NCBI RefSeq assembly: GCF_000430725.1
Contig: NZ_AUMO01000032.1
Coordinates: 1-64,000 of the forward strand
DNA length: 64,000 bases
Direction: 5' to 3'
Origin: Azohydromonas australica DSM 1124
GTDB lineage: Bacteria; Pseudomonadota; Gammaproteobacteria; Burkholderiales; Burkholderiaceae_C
The translations under genes and the position numbers were made by a program. Position 1 is the first letter of the stretch. Every line of letters begins with the position of its first letter. Below are positions 29,628 through 37,826 of this stretch, one piece after another. Under the pieces are notes generated by a model. The model did no database searches. It had not been told where the DNA came from and worked only from the letters and a program-made list of their open reading frames with translations.

Positions 29628-30260
29628 TCAGGGCTGCGTCAGCAGCCGGCGGTTGAGGGTGTAGGTGCCGCTGAAACGGGCTTCGGCCAGCACGTGGGCG
29701 GCCAGCGCCGCGCGCGCCTGTGCGCCGGTGAAGGCGCCTTCCACCGACAGCCGCGGCACCGACAGTGCGTAGAGGGTGAACACGTAATGGTGCACCAGCG
29801 CGTCGTTGAAGGGCGGAAAGGGCCCGTCATAGCCGAAATAGTTGCCGGCCATTTGCGCATCGCCGGCGAACCAGCCGGTGTAGTCGTTCAGGCCCTGGCG
29901 CGCGCCGTGCGGCGCCGCCGGCCCAGGCTTGCCGCGCGCCGTGAAGCCCTGGCTGAACTGGCCTTCGCCAATCGCGGTGAGCGTGGGCGGCAGGTCCACC
30001 AGCACCCAGTGGAAGAAGTCCACGCGCGGCAGCTCGGCGGGCACTTCCCGGTCGGGCTGGTTGACGTCGTCGCCGCGGCTGGGCACGTCCGGATCGTGGC
30101 AGACCAGCGCCAGCGAGCAGGTGCCTGCGGGCACGTCGCTCCAGGCCAGGTGTGGATTGACGTTGCCGGCAAAGCCGACGCCCTCGCCGTCGATGCGCCC
30201 GGCGGCGTAGCGCTCGGGAATGCGCGCGCCGTCGGTCCAGCTGTCGCTCCAGAGTTTCAT
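29628..30260 (-). CDS. YbhB/YbcL family (PEBP-like) protein
   Basis: A 210-residue cytoplasmic protein of the phosphatidylethanolamine-binding-protein-like family. The ligand-pocket motifs are NVNPHLAWSDVP, ALVCHDPDVPSRG, FFHWVLVDLP and GYDGPFPPFND. Function in bacteria is unknown; eukaryotic relatives bind kinases and lipids. GAGGAG 7 nt before the ATG fixes the start at MKLWSDSW. It ends 36 nt before the CTG of the phosphatase gene. Confidence 0.9.
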   Translation of the reverse strand: MKLWSDSWTDGARIPERYAAGRIDGEGVGFAGNVNPHLAWSDVPAGTCSLALVCHDPDVPSRGDDVNQPDREVPAELPRVDFFHWVLVDLPPTLTAIGEGQFSQGFTARGKPGPAAPHGARQGLNDYTGWFAGDAQMAGNYFGYDGPFPPFNDALVHHYVFTLYALSVPRLSVEGAFTGAQARAALAAHVLAEARFSGTYTLNRRLLTQP

Positions 30261-30408
30261 GACGCTTCTCCTCGTTGTTCGATGCAAGGGAACCAGGGGG
30301 AACATGCGGGCGCCGCACGCCCTGCGGCACCGGGCCGGCCTGCAGGACGTGCGCGGCCATGCGCCACGCCGGGGCCGGTGCAGGCCCGGCGCAGCGCGGC
30401 TGCCGGGG

Positions 30409-30732
30409 CTACACGCCCCAGACGATCGGGTAACCCGCCGCCTGGGCGCGCTTCATCATTTCCACCAGCGGCCACACGCGCTGGCGCAGGCTGACGTTCT
30501 CGTGCGGGGGCAGCTGCCGCCCTTCGGCCGCGGCCTCCGCCTCGGCCTGCGCGCGCGCGGCCTCCTCCGCCGCGACCGCCTGCTCCAGCAGCTGGCGCAG
30601 CCGGGGCATGTCCTCCACCTCGAAGATGCCCTGGGCAGCGGGTTCGCGGCCCATGATCCGCAGCAGATGGTCCCCGTTGACGCCCAGCATCACCACGTCG
30701 CCCGTCGCCTTGGACTTGAACTTGTAGATCAT
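30409..30732 (-). CDS. DUF1840 family protein
   Basis: A 107-residue protein of the betaproteobacterial DUF1840 family. It starts MIYKFKSKATGDVVMLG, with the conserved LLRIMGREPAAQGIFE segment, an Ala/Glu-rich helix and C-terminal VSLRQRVWPLVEMMKRA. Function is unknown. It overlaps the cfa stop by 4 nt (ATGA), so it is translated with Cfa. Confidence 0.85.
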   Translation of the reverse strand: MIYKFKSKATGDVVMLGVNGDHLLRIMGREPAAQGIFEVEDMPRLRQLLEQAVAAEEAARAQAEAEAAAEGRQLPPHENVSLRQRVWPLVEMMKRAQAAGYPIVWGV

Positions 30733-31988
30733 CGCTTGGCCATGTAGTCGCGGTTGAAGGGATAGCTGGATTGTGCGCCGCGCATCGGGCCGGCGCTGAC
30801 GTCGCCGCTGGGCCGGCTGGCCAGCATCTGGTGCAGCGACAGCCAACCCTGCTCGAAGCTCGCCGCACTGCCGGCCAGGTACAGCCGGTAGGCGCGCACC
30901 ACGCGCTCGCCGGCCAGCTGCTCCGCCTGCCCGCGCCGCGCCTCCAGCGCGTCGGACCAGGCCCACAGCGTGCGCGCGTAGTGCGGGCGCAGGTTCTCGG
31001 TGTCGACCATCTCCAGCCCCGCGTCGGCCATCTCGCGCAGCACGTGCGACACGTGCAGCAGCTCGCCGCCGGGAAAGATGTAGCGGCCGATGAAGTCGCC
31101 GATGCCCGCGCCGAGCTGCCGGTTGCGTGTGCCGCCGGCAGTGATGCCGTGGTTCATCAGCAGCCCGCCGGGCTTGAGCAGGCGCTGGACCTTGGCGAAG
31201 TACACGGGCAGGTTGGCGCGTCCCACGTGCTCGAACATGCCTACCGAGGCGATCTTGTCGAAGGGCTCGTCCTCCGGCAGCGCACGGTAGTCCAGCAGCT
31301 CCATGCGCACGCGCCCGCGCAGCCCGCGCTCCTCGATCAACCGGTTGACGTGCGCGTGCTGGTTGCGCGAGAGCGTGATGCCGTGCGCGCGCACGCCGTA
31401 GTGCTCGGCCGCCCACAGCAGCAAGGCGCCCCAGCCCGCGCCGATGTCCAGGAAGCGCTCGCCCTCACGCAGCATGAGCTTGCGGCAGATGTGGTCGAGC
31501 TTGGCCTCCTGCGCCTGCGCCAGCGTCATGCCGTCGTCGCGGAAGTAGGCGCAGGAGTAGACCCGGCGCGGGTCCAGCCACAGCGCGTAGAAGTCGTCCG
31601 ACACGTCGTAGTGGAACTGCACCTGGCGCGCATCGGCCGCGGGCGTGTGGCGCGACGCCAGCGCCCGGCCCGCATCCAGCAGCTCGCGCCAGGCGTGCAG
31701 CGGCGAGCGCAACTGGCGCCGCGTGGGGTCGCCCCCGATGAGCTGCACCGCCAGCCGCATCACGTCGCGCGGCGCGCCGCCGATGTCCAGGCGGCGCTCG
31801 ACGTAGTCCTCCGCCACGCGCCCGATCTGGCCCGTGGCCAGGTCGGCCAGTGTGCGCAGGTCCTGCAGCGCCAGCGTCACGGCCGCCTGCAGCGGACCCA
31901 GCCGCCGCCCGCCGGGCAGGGTCACGGCCAGCGGCGGCTCCAGCGTGGAGATCTTGCGTTCAACCAGGGCTTCGATCGTCGTCGTCAT
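30729..31988 (-). CDS. cfa: Cyclopropane-fatty-acyl-phospholipid synthase family methyltransferase
   Basis: An SAM-dependent enzyme that adds methylene bridges to unsaturated phospholipid acyl chains at the membrane. The 419-residue protein has the SAM-binding motif FLDIGAGWGALLLWAAEHYG and the family blocks HYDVSDDFYALWLD, YSCAYF, ASVGMFEHVG and FIFPGG-like YIFPGGELLHV. The N-terminal lipid-binding domain is present (1-110). The start at 31988 (MTTTIEAL) is uncertain; MDFTRHEV 12 codons upstream is possible. Neither has a good ribosome site. Confidence 0.93.
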   Translation of the reverse strand: MTTTIEALVERKISTLEPPLAVTLPGGRRLGPLQAAVTLALQDLRTLADLATGQIGRVAEDYVERRLDIGGAPRDVMRLAVQLIGGDPTRRQLRSPLHAWRELLDAGRALASRHTPAADARQVQFHYDVSDDFYALWLDPRRVYSCAYFRDDGMTLAQAQEAKLDHICRKLMLREGERFLDIGAGWGALLLWAAEHYGVRAHGITLSRNQHAHVNRLIEERGLRGRVRMELLDYRALPEDEPFDKIASVGMFEHVGRANLPVYFAKVQRLLKPGGLLMNHGITAGGTRNRQLGAGIGDFIGRYIFPGGELLHVSHVLREMADAGLEMVDTENLRPHYARTLWAWSDALEARRGQAEQLAGERVVRAYRLYLAGSAASFEQGWLSLHQMLASRPSGDVSAGPMRGAQSSYPFNRDYMAKR

Positions 31989-32185
31989 GGCGCGCAGGGG
32001 AACTTCGTGGCGGGTGAAGTCCATCCTGGGAGAAAGCGCCGGGCACTGCAACGCATGCGCCATGCCATCCCACTCGCGCACGGGTGAAGTCGGCCCGCCC
32101 CCCGTTGGGGCCGGGCCACAGTGCGCGCCCGCGCAAAGCCCGGAAGCGCCAACAGGCGCGCGCCGACGGGGCGGCGCCTCCCGCC

Positions 32186-34387
32186 TCAGCCGATGAGCCG
32201 CTGCTGCAGCAGCTCCGGCTCCAGCGCCGGAGCCCACAGGTAGCCCTGCGCCTCGTGGCAACCCGCGTGCGCCAGGAAGTCGCGCTGCGCCTCGGTCTCC
32301 ACGCCCTCGGCGATGACGTTGAGCTCCAGCGCCCGCGCCATCTGCACGATGGCGCGCACGATGGCGGCATCGCTCTCGTCGCCGGGCAGCCCGCGCACGA
32401 AGCCGCGGTCGATCTTGAGCTTGTCGATGGGAAAGCGCTTGAGGTAGGCCAGGCTGGAATAGCCGGTACCGAAGTCGTCCACCGCCAGCCCCACGCCCAG
32501 CCCGGCCAGCGCCTGCAGCCGCGACAGCGTCTCCTCCGCGTCGTGCAGCAGGATGCTCTCGGTGAGTTCCAGCGCCAGCAGCCGCGGCGGCAGCGACGCC
32601 GCCTCCAGCGCCGCCTGCACCTGGTCCACGAAATAAGGCTGCTGGAACTGCAGCGCCGAGACGTTGACCGCCACCGGCACCTCCCAGCCCAGACTCAGCC
32701 ACTGCGCGGCCTGGCTCACCGCCTGGGTCAGCACCCACTCGCCGATGGCCACGATGAAGCCGCTGGCCTCGGCCACGGGGATGAACTCCGAGGGCGGGAT
32801 GTCACAGCCGCGCTCGGAGTCGTGCCAGCGGATGAGCGCCTCCACGCCCATGAGCCGCCCGCTGGCCAGGTCGTGCTGCGGCTGGTAGGCCAAGCGAAAG
32901 CGCTTGCTCGCCAGCGCCAGCCGCATGGCGTGGTCCAGCCGGATGCGCGAGCGCGCATCCAGCGGCTGCTGCACCGGCAGGTGCAGCCGGTAGCCCGCGC
33001 GGCCGCCGGCCTTGGTGCGCTGCATGGCGTTCTCGGCATGGCGCAGCAGGTCGTCGGCGGAGACGCCGTCGATGGGATGCACGGCGATGCCGATGCTGCA
33101 GGTGAGCGTGAACTCCGAGCCGTCGAGCGTGAGTGGCCGTGCCACGGCCTCCAGCACACGGGCTGCGGCCAGCTCCGCGCCGTGCGTGTCGCAGCCGCGC
33201 ACCAGCAGCGCGAACTGGTCGCCGCCCAGCCGCGCCACCATGTCGCCCTCGGGCACGCCCTGCTGCAGCCGGTCGCGCATCTCGCACAGCACGCGGTCGC
33301 CGCCCTGGTGGCCGAGGCTGTCGTTGACGTGCTTGAAGTGGTCCAGGTCCAGCACCAGCACGGCGAAGTGCTCGCCGCCGGGCAGCGCGTCGGCGGTGGC
33401 GCGCGCCACCGCGTCGGCGAACTGGGCGCGGTTGGCCAGCCCGGTGAGCGCGTCGGTGCTGGCCAGGCGCTCGATGCGCTGGTCGGCGGCGATGCGCTCG
33501 CTCAGGTCGCGGAAGGAGAACACCCGCCCGATGGGGCGGCCGTTGACCCACTGCGGCAACGTCACGCGCTCGACCACCTGGCCCGAGCGCAGCCGCAGCC
33601 GGTCGCTGGCCTGCATTAGCACCGCCTCGCGCACCGCGTCCAGCCGCTGCTGGTAGCGCACCGGGTCGTTGACGCTGCGGCGCATCCAGTCGTAGACGGC
33701 GGCGTCGTTGCCGTCGTGCAGCAGCGCCTCGGGCAGTGCCCAGATCTGCGCGAAGCGTCGGTTGAAACTGCGGATGCGCCCGGCCAAGTCAGTGACGAGG
33801 ATGCCGTCGGCAGTGGACTCCAGCGTGGCGCGCAGCTGCGCCAGCAGCTGCTCGCGCTCCTGTTCGGCCTGGCGCTGCGCGCTGTGGTCCTGCAGCGCCA
33901 CCATGTACAGCCGCGGCGGCAGCGGGCGGATGCGCCGCGTGAGGTAGAGCGTGGTGCCGTCGGCGCGCTGTAGCAGCGTCTGCGAGCTCAGCTCGGTGGC
34001 GGAGGTCAGCGGCTCGGCGGCGGCCTCGACCCAGAAGGCGAAGTCCTCCGGTGTGGGCAGCAGCGTGCCGGCGCCGGCGCCCAGCACCTGCGCGCGCGGC
34101 AGTCCCAGCATCTGCAGCGCCGCCTCGTTGACGGCGCACACCCGCTGCGTGTCGGCCTGCACCAGCCACACCGCCTCGTTGAGGTTCTCGATCAGCAGCG
34201 TCCAGGCCGCCAGCAGGCCCGCGCCCTCGCCTTCCTCGCCGGCCAGCAGCGCGAGTGCCTCGGCCGCCGTCCGCTGCGGGGCCACGGCCCGCGCGGCCGG
34301 CACCTCGGACTCCACGACCACGCCCGGCCGGCCTGGGGCGGCCACGTCCCGGGTCGGGCTGCACGGCTGCGGACCGCGTGCCTTCAT
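32186..34387 (-). CDS. PAS-GGDEF-EAL cyclic di-GMP protein
   Basis: A 733-residue cytoplasmic signalling protein. Two PAS-like domains (about 60-180 and 190-310) precede a GGDEF domain whose active-site motif is RLGGDQF, the catalytic Glu replaced by Gln. The EAL domain then shows EALIRW, NVSALQF, LELTES, VDDFGTGYSSL, KIDRGFV and EGVET. The phosphodiesterase half looks intact and the cyclase half impaired, so net c-di-GMP hydrolysis, possibly GTP-modulated, is likely. It overlaps the HD-GYP gene by 4 nt. Confidence 0.92.
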   Translation of the reverse strand: MKARGPQPCSPTRDVAAPGRPGVVVESEVPAARAVAPQRTAAEALALLAGEEGEGAGLLAAWTLLIENLNEAVWLVQADTQRVCAVNEAALQMLGLPRAQVLGAGAGTLLPTPEDFAFWVEAAAEPLTSATELSSQTLLQRADGTTLYLTRRIRPLPPRLYMVALQDHSAQRQAEQEREQLLAQLRATLESTADGILVTDLAGRIRSFNRRFAQIWALPEALLHDGNDAAVYDWMRRSVNDPVRYQQRLDAVREAVLMQASDRLRLRSGQVVERVTLPQWVNGRPIGRVFSFRDLSERIAADQRIERLASTDALTGLANRAQFADAVARATADALPGGEHFAVLVLDLDHFKHVNDSLGHQGGDRVLCEMRDRLQQGVPEGDMVARLGGDQFALLVRGCDTHGAELAAARVLEAVARPLTLDGSEFTLTCSIGIAVHPIDGVSADDLLRHAENAMQRTKAGGRAGYRLHLPVQQPLDARSRIRLDHAMRLALASKRFRLAYQPQHDLASGRLMGVEALIRWHDSERGCDIPPSEFIPVAEASGFIVAIGEWVLTQAVSQAAQWLSLGWEVPVAVNVSALQFQQPYFVDQVQAALEAASLPPRLLALELTESILLHDAEETLSRLQALAGLGVGLAVDDFGTGYSSLAYLKRFPIDKLKIDRGFVRGLPGDESDAAIVRAIVQMARALELNVIAEGVETEAQRDFLAHAGCHEAQGYLWAPALEPELLQQRLIG

Positions 34388-35820
34388 GCACGCCGCTCCG
34401 GTACCAGCGGCGCCGGGCCCGCGTCGAAGAACCAGGCCACGCGCTGGTGCGGGCAGAGGTACTGCTGCACCTCGCGCGGCAGCAGCGCCGGCTTGAGGCT
34501 GCGCCGGATGCCCAGCCCCGGCGCGTGCTCCAGGTCCAGCACCGTTGCCTCTTCGCGCGGCACGCTCGGGTCGAACACCAGCACCCGCGGCTTGAGCGGG
34601 CGCGCGGCGTTGACGCCGCTTACCAGCGCGTAGCGCTCGTCGGTGAGCTGCACCACCGAGCCCGGCGGGTACACGCCCATCATGCGCACGAAGGCGCTCA
34701 CCAGCTGCTGGTCGTACTTGGTCTGGCTCTGCGTGAACAGCAGCGACAACGCCTCGTGCGGCGTGAGCGCATTGGCCGGCAGCGGCGGGTTGCACAGGTT
34801 GTCGTAGCGGTTGACGAGGCCGACGATGCGCGCGGCCTGGGTCAGCCGCGCCAGCTCCATCTGCTGCGGGAAGCCGCTGCCGTCGGCCAGCTCGTGGTGC
34901 TGGCCGATCACCAGCATCACCTGCGCGCTCAGTCCCATGCGGCGCCCGTGCAGCACGCCCAGCGCCACGTGCTCGCGGTAGAGCTTGAGCTCGGCCGGGG
35001 TGAACTGCTCATCAAGCGTGCGCATACGCTCGGGCAGGTACACCTTGCCGATGTCGTGCAGCAGTGCGCCCAGCCCCAGCACCTGCAACTCGGACTCGGG
35101 CAGGTTCAGCAGCCGCCCCAGCAGCAGCGAGATCACGGTCACGTTGAGCGCATGCGCCGAGCTGCGGTCGCCCGCGCCCTCGGTGAGCAGCCGGATGCAG
35201 CTCTCGGGGTCGCCCAGCATGCGCTGCAGCAGTTCGCTGGTGAGCGCCTCGGTGCGCTGGCGCGCCGCCACGGGGTCGCCCGCGCGCAGCAGCTCGCTGG
35301 CCTCGCGCAGGCCGCGGATGGCGTCGCCGTAGCAGCGCTCGCACTGCTGCTGGGCTGCGCGCTGCGCCGCCAGCAGCTGGCGCCGCTGGCGCCGTGCCAC
35401 CTCCTCGGGACTCAGGGCCGCCGCAGGCGCCGTGGCGGCAGCGGCCGCCTGCGGCTCGGCATCGGCCGTGTCACCGGCGTCCACCTCGGCCGCGGACGCG
35501 CCTTGCGCCTCCTGCGCCGCCGGGTCCACGCCCTCCTGCGGCACGGCGGCTTCCGGCGGGGGCTCCGTGGCCTCGTCCTCGATCTCGTCCGGGTCGCTAC
35601 CCATGGCGGCAGCGGCGGACGCCCCGGGGCGGGGCAGCACGCTGCGCAGCGGATCCCAGCGCACGCGCTGCAGGCCCAGCCCGCGGATGGTGTCGATCTG
35701 CGCCTCGCTGCTGATGACGAAGCTGCTCCGCGGGAACGGGTGCGAGATCCAGCTCAGGTCAAGCTGGACGTACATGCCCGGCCGCAGGTCGCGGACGTCG
35801 ATGGTTTGGAGAGACGACAT
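34384..35820 (-). CDS. HD-GYP domain protein with N-terminal DUF3391
   Basis: A 478-residue probable c-di-GMP phosphodiesterase. The N-terminus (DVRDLRPGMYVQLDLSWISH, a DUF3391 hallmark) is joined by an Ala/Glu/Pro-rich linker (about 70-140) to the HD-GYP domain. The domain has LGALLHDIGKVYLPE, HVALGVLHG and HHELADGSGFP. The GYP tyrosine is Phe. Metal-binding residues are present. It is followed, overlapping, by the PAS-GGDEF-EAL gene: a two-gene c-di-GMP unit. A GTG 12 nt upstream is an alternative start. Confidence 0.9.
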   Translation of the reverse strand: MSSLQTIDVRDLRPGMYVQLDLSWISHPFPRSSFVISSEAQIDTIRGLGLQRVRWDPLRSVLPRPGASAAAAMGSDPDEIEDEATEPPPEAAVPQEGVDPAAQEAQGASAAEVDAGDTADAEPQAAAAATAPAAALSPEEVARRQRRQLLAAQRAAQQQCERCYGDAIRGLREASELLRAGDPVAARQRTEALTSELLQRMLGDPESCIRLLTEGAGDRSSAHALNVTVISLLLGRLLNLPESELQVLGLGALLHDIGKVYLPERMRTLDEQFTPAELKLYREHVALGVLHGRRMGLSAQVMLVIGQHHELADGSGFPQQMELARLTQAARIVGLVNRYDNLCNPPLPANALTPHEALSLLFTQSQTKYDQQLVSAFVRMMGVYPPGSVVQLTDERYALVSGVNAARPLKPRVLVFDPSVPREEATVLDLEHAPGLGIRRSLKPALLPREVQQYLCPHQRVAWFFDAGPAPLVPERRA

Positions 35821-35931
35821 CAGATTCACCACGCCGACAGCCGTCGCGCGGCGTGCGCGCCAGCCGCTGAGCGTTTTCAGCTATGTCGTCTTTGTCGGCT
35901 GCGGCGGCCCCGACTTAAGCCCTGGCGGCGT

Positions 35932-36366
35932 TCAACGCTGAATACGTGTGGACAAAACGATGGCCGACGTGGTGCGTTCCACGCCCTGCAGCGCGCCGAT
36001 GCGGTCGATGAGCGCGTCGAGCTCGCCGATGGAGGCGGCCGAAAGCACGGCGATGAAGTCGAAGGGACCGCTCACTGAATGCAGCAGCCGCAGCTGCGGC
36101 ACGCGGCGCAGCGCCGCCTCGATGGCGCCGCCCTGCTTCGGTGCGGCCGTGATCAGCACGTGCGCCTGCACCATCGGGCCTTCAGCCTCCTCGTCCACCA
36201 CCACCGTGTAGCCCGCCACCACGCGGCGGCGCTCCAGGCGCTGCAGCCGGCTCTGCACCGTGGTGCGCGACAGCCCCAGCCGCCGCCCCAGCTCGGTGGT
36301 GCTGGCGCGGGCGTTCTCGCGCAGCAGCGCCAGCAGTGCGCGGTCGGTGTCGTCGAGCTCGGCCAT
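35932..36366 (-). CDS. Lrp/AsnC family transcriptional regulator
   Basis: A 144-residue regulator. The N-terminal HTH reads ALLALLRENARASTTELGRRL and SRTTVQSRLQRLERRRVVAGY. The C-terminal RAM effector domain includes VSGPFDFIAVLSAASIGELDALI. Such proteins respond to amino acids. The gene is divergent from a saccharopine-dehydrogenase-like gene across 117 nt containing overlapping palindromes, so it probably controls that gene and itself. TATAGA lies 8 nt before the ATG. Confidence 0.92.
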   Translation of the reverse strand: MAELDDTDRALLALLRENARASTTELGRRLGLSRTTVQSRLQRLERRRVVAGYTVVVDEEAEGPMVQAHVLITAAPKQGGAIEAALRRVPQLRLLHSVSGPFDFIAVLSAASIGELDALIDRIGALQGVERTTSAIVLSTRIQR

Positions 36367-36387
36367 GTGCCGAATCTATACGGCAAA

Positions 36388-36412
36388 ACGCCGAAACGGC
36401 GTCAGCGTTTCG
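36388..36412. promoter_or_regulatory. Overlapping palindromes, probable AsnC-type operator
   Basis: ACGCCG-AAA-CGGCGT (36388-36402) and CGAAACG-N7-CGTTTCG (36392-36412) are perfect inverted repeats that share bases. They sit between the divergent AsnC and dehydrogenase genes, about 20 nt upstream of the regulator start. Confidence 0.5.
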
Positions 36413-36483
36413 TCGCCTTGTGGGCTGCCTGCTGCGGCGCAAGCGGCCACGATGTCCACACAACCCGTCAAGGAGGACGCGCG

Positions 36484-37617
36484 ATGAAGGACGTTCTGGT
36501 ACTGGGTGCCGGCCGTGTCGGCAAGGTCGCGGCGCAGTTGCTGGCCGACTCGGGCGACTACCGCGTGACGCTGGCCGACCGCAGCCCCGGCGCGCTGCAG
36601 GACTTCGGCCCCGCCTCGCTGCGCCGGCACACGCTGCAGGTGGATGCGGCCGATCCCGCGGCGCTGGCGGCGGCGCTGCAGGGCCGCTTCGCGGTGCTCA
36701 ACGCCTTTCCCTTCGACTGCGCCGCCACGGTGGCCGAGGCCGCGCGCGCGCAGGGCGTGCACTACTTGGACCTGACCGAGGACGTGGCGGCCACGCGCCG
36801 CATCAAGGCGCTCGCCGCGGACGCCGCCACCGCCTTCATCCCGCAATGCGGCCTCGCGCCGGGCTTCGTCTCCATCGCCGGGGCCGACCTGGCGCGGCGC
36901 TTCGAGCGCCTGGAGAGCCTGCGCCTGCGCGTGGGCGCCCTGCCGCTCTACCCCAGCAACGCGCTGGACTACAACCTGACCTGGAGCACCGAGGGGCTGA
37001 TCAACGAGTACATCCAGCCCTGCGAGGCCATCGTCGAGGGGCACCGCGCCGAGGTGGCAGCGCTGGAGGGGGTGGAGCAGTTCAGCCTGGACGGCGTGCG
37101 CTACGAGGCCTTCAACACCTCCGGCGGCCTGGGCACGCTGTGCGAGAGCTTCGAGGGCCGCGTGCGCGAGCTCAACTACCGCAGCATCCGCTACCCCGGC
37201 CACGGCCAACTCATGAAGGCGCTGCTCAACGACCTGCGGCTGCGCGAGCGCCCGGCGCTGCTCAAGGAGATCTTCGAGCACGCCATTCCCGCCACGGCCC
37301 AGGACGTGGTGGTGATCTTCGTCACCGCCACCGGCTGGCGCGACGGCTGGCTGACGCAGCACAGCCTCTCGCGCCGGGTGCTGGGCCGCTGGAGCGGCAG
37401 CGAGCCGCGCAGCGCCATCCAGATCACCACCGCCGGCAGCGCCTGCGCGGTGCTGGACCTGCTGGCGCAAGGGCGCCTGCCGCAGAAAGGCTTCATCCGC
37501 CAGGAGCAGGTCGCGCTGGACGACTTCCTCGCCAACCGCTTCGGCAGCGTCTACGCCGACCCGGCCGGCGACGGCCAGGCGCCCGGGACGCCCTCGCCGC
37601 TGCCGCTGGCGGCCTAA
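36484..37617 (+). CDS. Saccharopine dehydrogenase-like protein (probable lysine catabolism)
   Basis: A 377-residue NAD(P)-dependent oxidoreductase. The Rossmann motif is VLVLGAGRVGKVAAQLL, followed by ADRSPGAL, and the C-terminal saccharopine-dehydrogenase domain shows CGLAPGFVSIAGADLA, YNLTWSTEGLINEY and IRYPGHGQLMKALLND. In family members this enzyme acts in lysine breakdown through saccharopine. AAGGAGG 6 nt upstream makes the start certain. The divergent Lrp/AsnC regulator suggests amino-acid induction. A terminator follows. Confidence 0.88.
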   Translation: MKDVLVLGAGRVGKVAAQLLADSGDYRVTLADRSPGALQDFGPASLRRHTLQVDAADPAALAAALQGRFAVLNAFPFDCAATVAEAARAQGVHYLDLTEDVAATRRIKALAADAATAFIPQCGLAPGFVSIAGADLARRFERLESLRLRVGALPLYPSNALDYNLTWSTEGLINEYIQPCEAIVEGHRAEVAALEGVEQFSLDGVRYEAFNTSGGLGTLCESFEGRVRELNYRSIRYPGHGQLMKALLNDLRLRERPALLKEIFEHAIPATAQDVVVIFVTATGWRDGWLTQHSLSRRVLGRWSGSEPRSAIQITTAGSACAVLDLLAQGRLPQKGFIRQEQVALDDFLANRFGSVYADPAGDGQAPGTPSPLPLAA

Positions 37618-37642
37618 AGCGCTCCCCTGCGCCGACCCCAAG

Positions 37643-37675
37643 GCGGCCGTCCCGGTGCGGACGGTCGCATTTTTT
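37643..37675 (+). terminator. Intrinsic terminator after the saccharopine dehydrogenase-like gene
   Basis: GCGGCCGTCC pairs with GGACGGTCGC (one G-U), with a 6-nt loop, followed by a T-run. It lies 26 nt past the stop codon. Confidence 0.8.
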
Positions 37676-37700
37676 CGTGCCGCCGCCTTGACATAAGGCA

Positions 37701-37717
37701 TGTGCGCATAGCGCACA
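37701..37717. promoter_or_regulatory. Palindrome upstream of the PobR-like regulator gene
   Basis: TGTGCGC-ATA-GCGCACA is a perfect 7-bp inverted repeat just downstream of a TTGACA (37689-37694). It may be an operator or a protein-binding site in the regulator promoter region. Confidence 0.4.
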
Positions 37718-37746
37718 AACCCGCCGCGCGCTTGACGACAGTGAAG

Positions 37747-37768
37747 AACGGAATGCCTACATTCCGTT
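37747..37768. promoter_or_regulatory. IclR-type operator candidate upstream of the PobR-like regulator gene
   Basis: AACGGAATG-CCTA-CATTCCGTT is a perfect 9-bp inverted repeat with a 4-nt spacer, 58 nt upstream of the IclR-family start. IclR-type operators are near-palindromes with GGAAT/ATTCC-like arms. A TTGACG begins 15 nt upstream, so binding here would overlap the promoter and suggests autoregulation. Confidence 0.6.
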
Positions 37769-37826
37769 GGCTGAATCGCACCCGACGCCGGCCTACAGAA
37801 CCCGGCGCAACCCCTGGAGACAAGCC

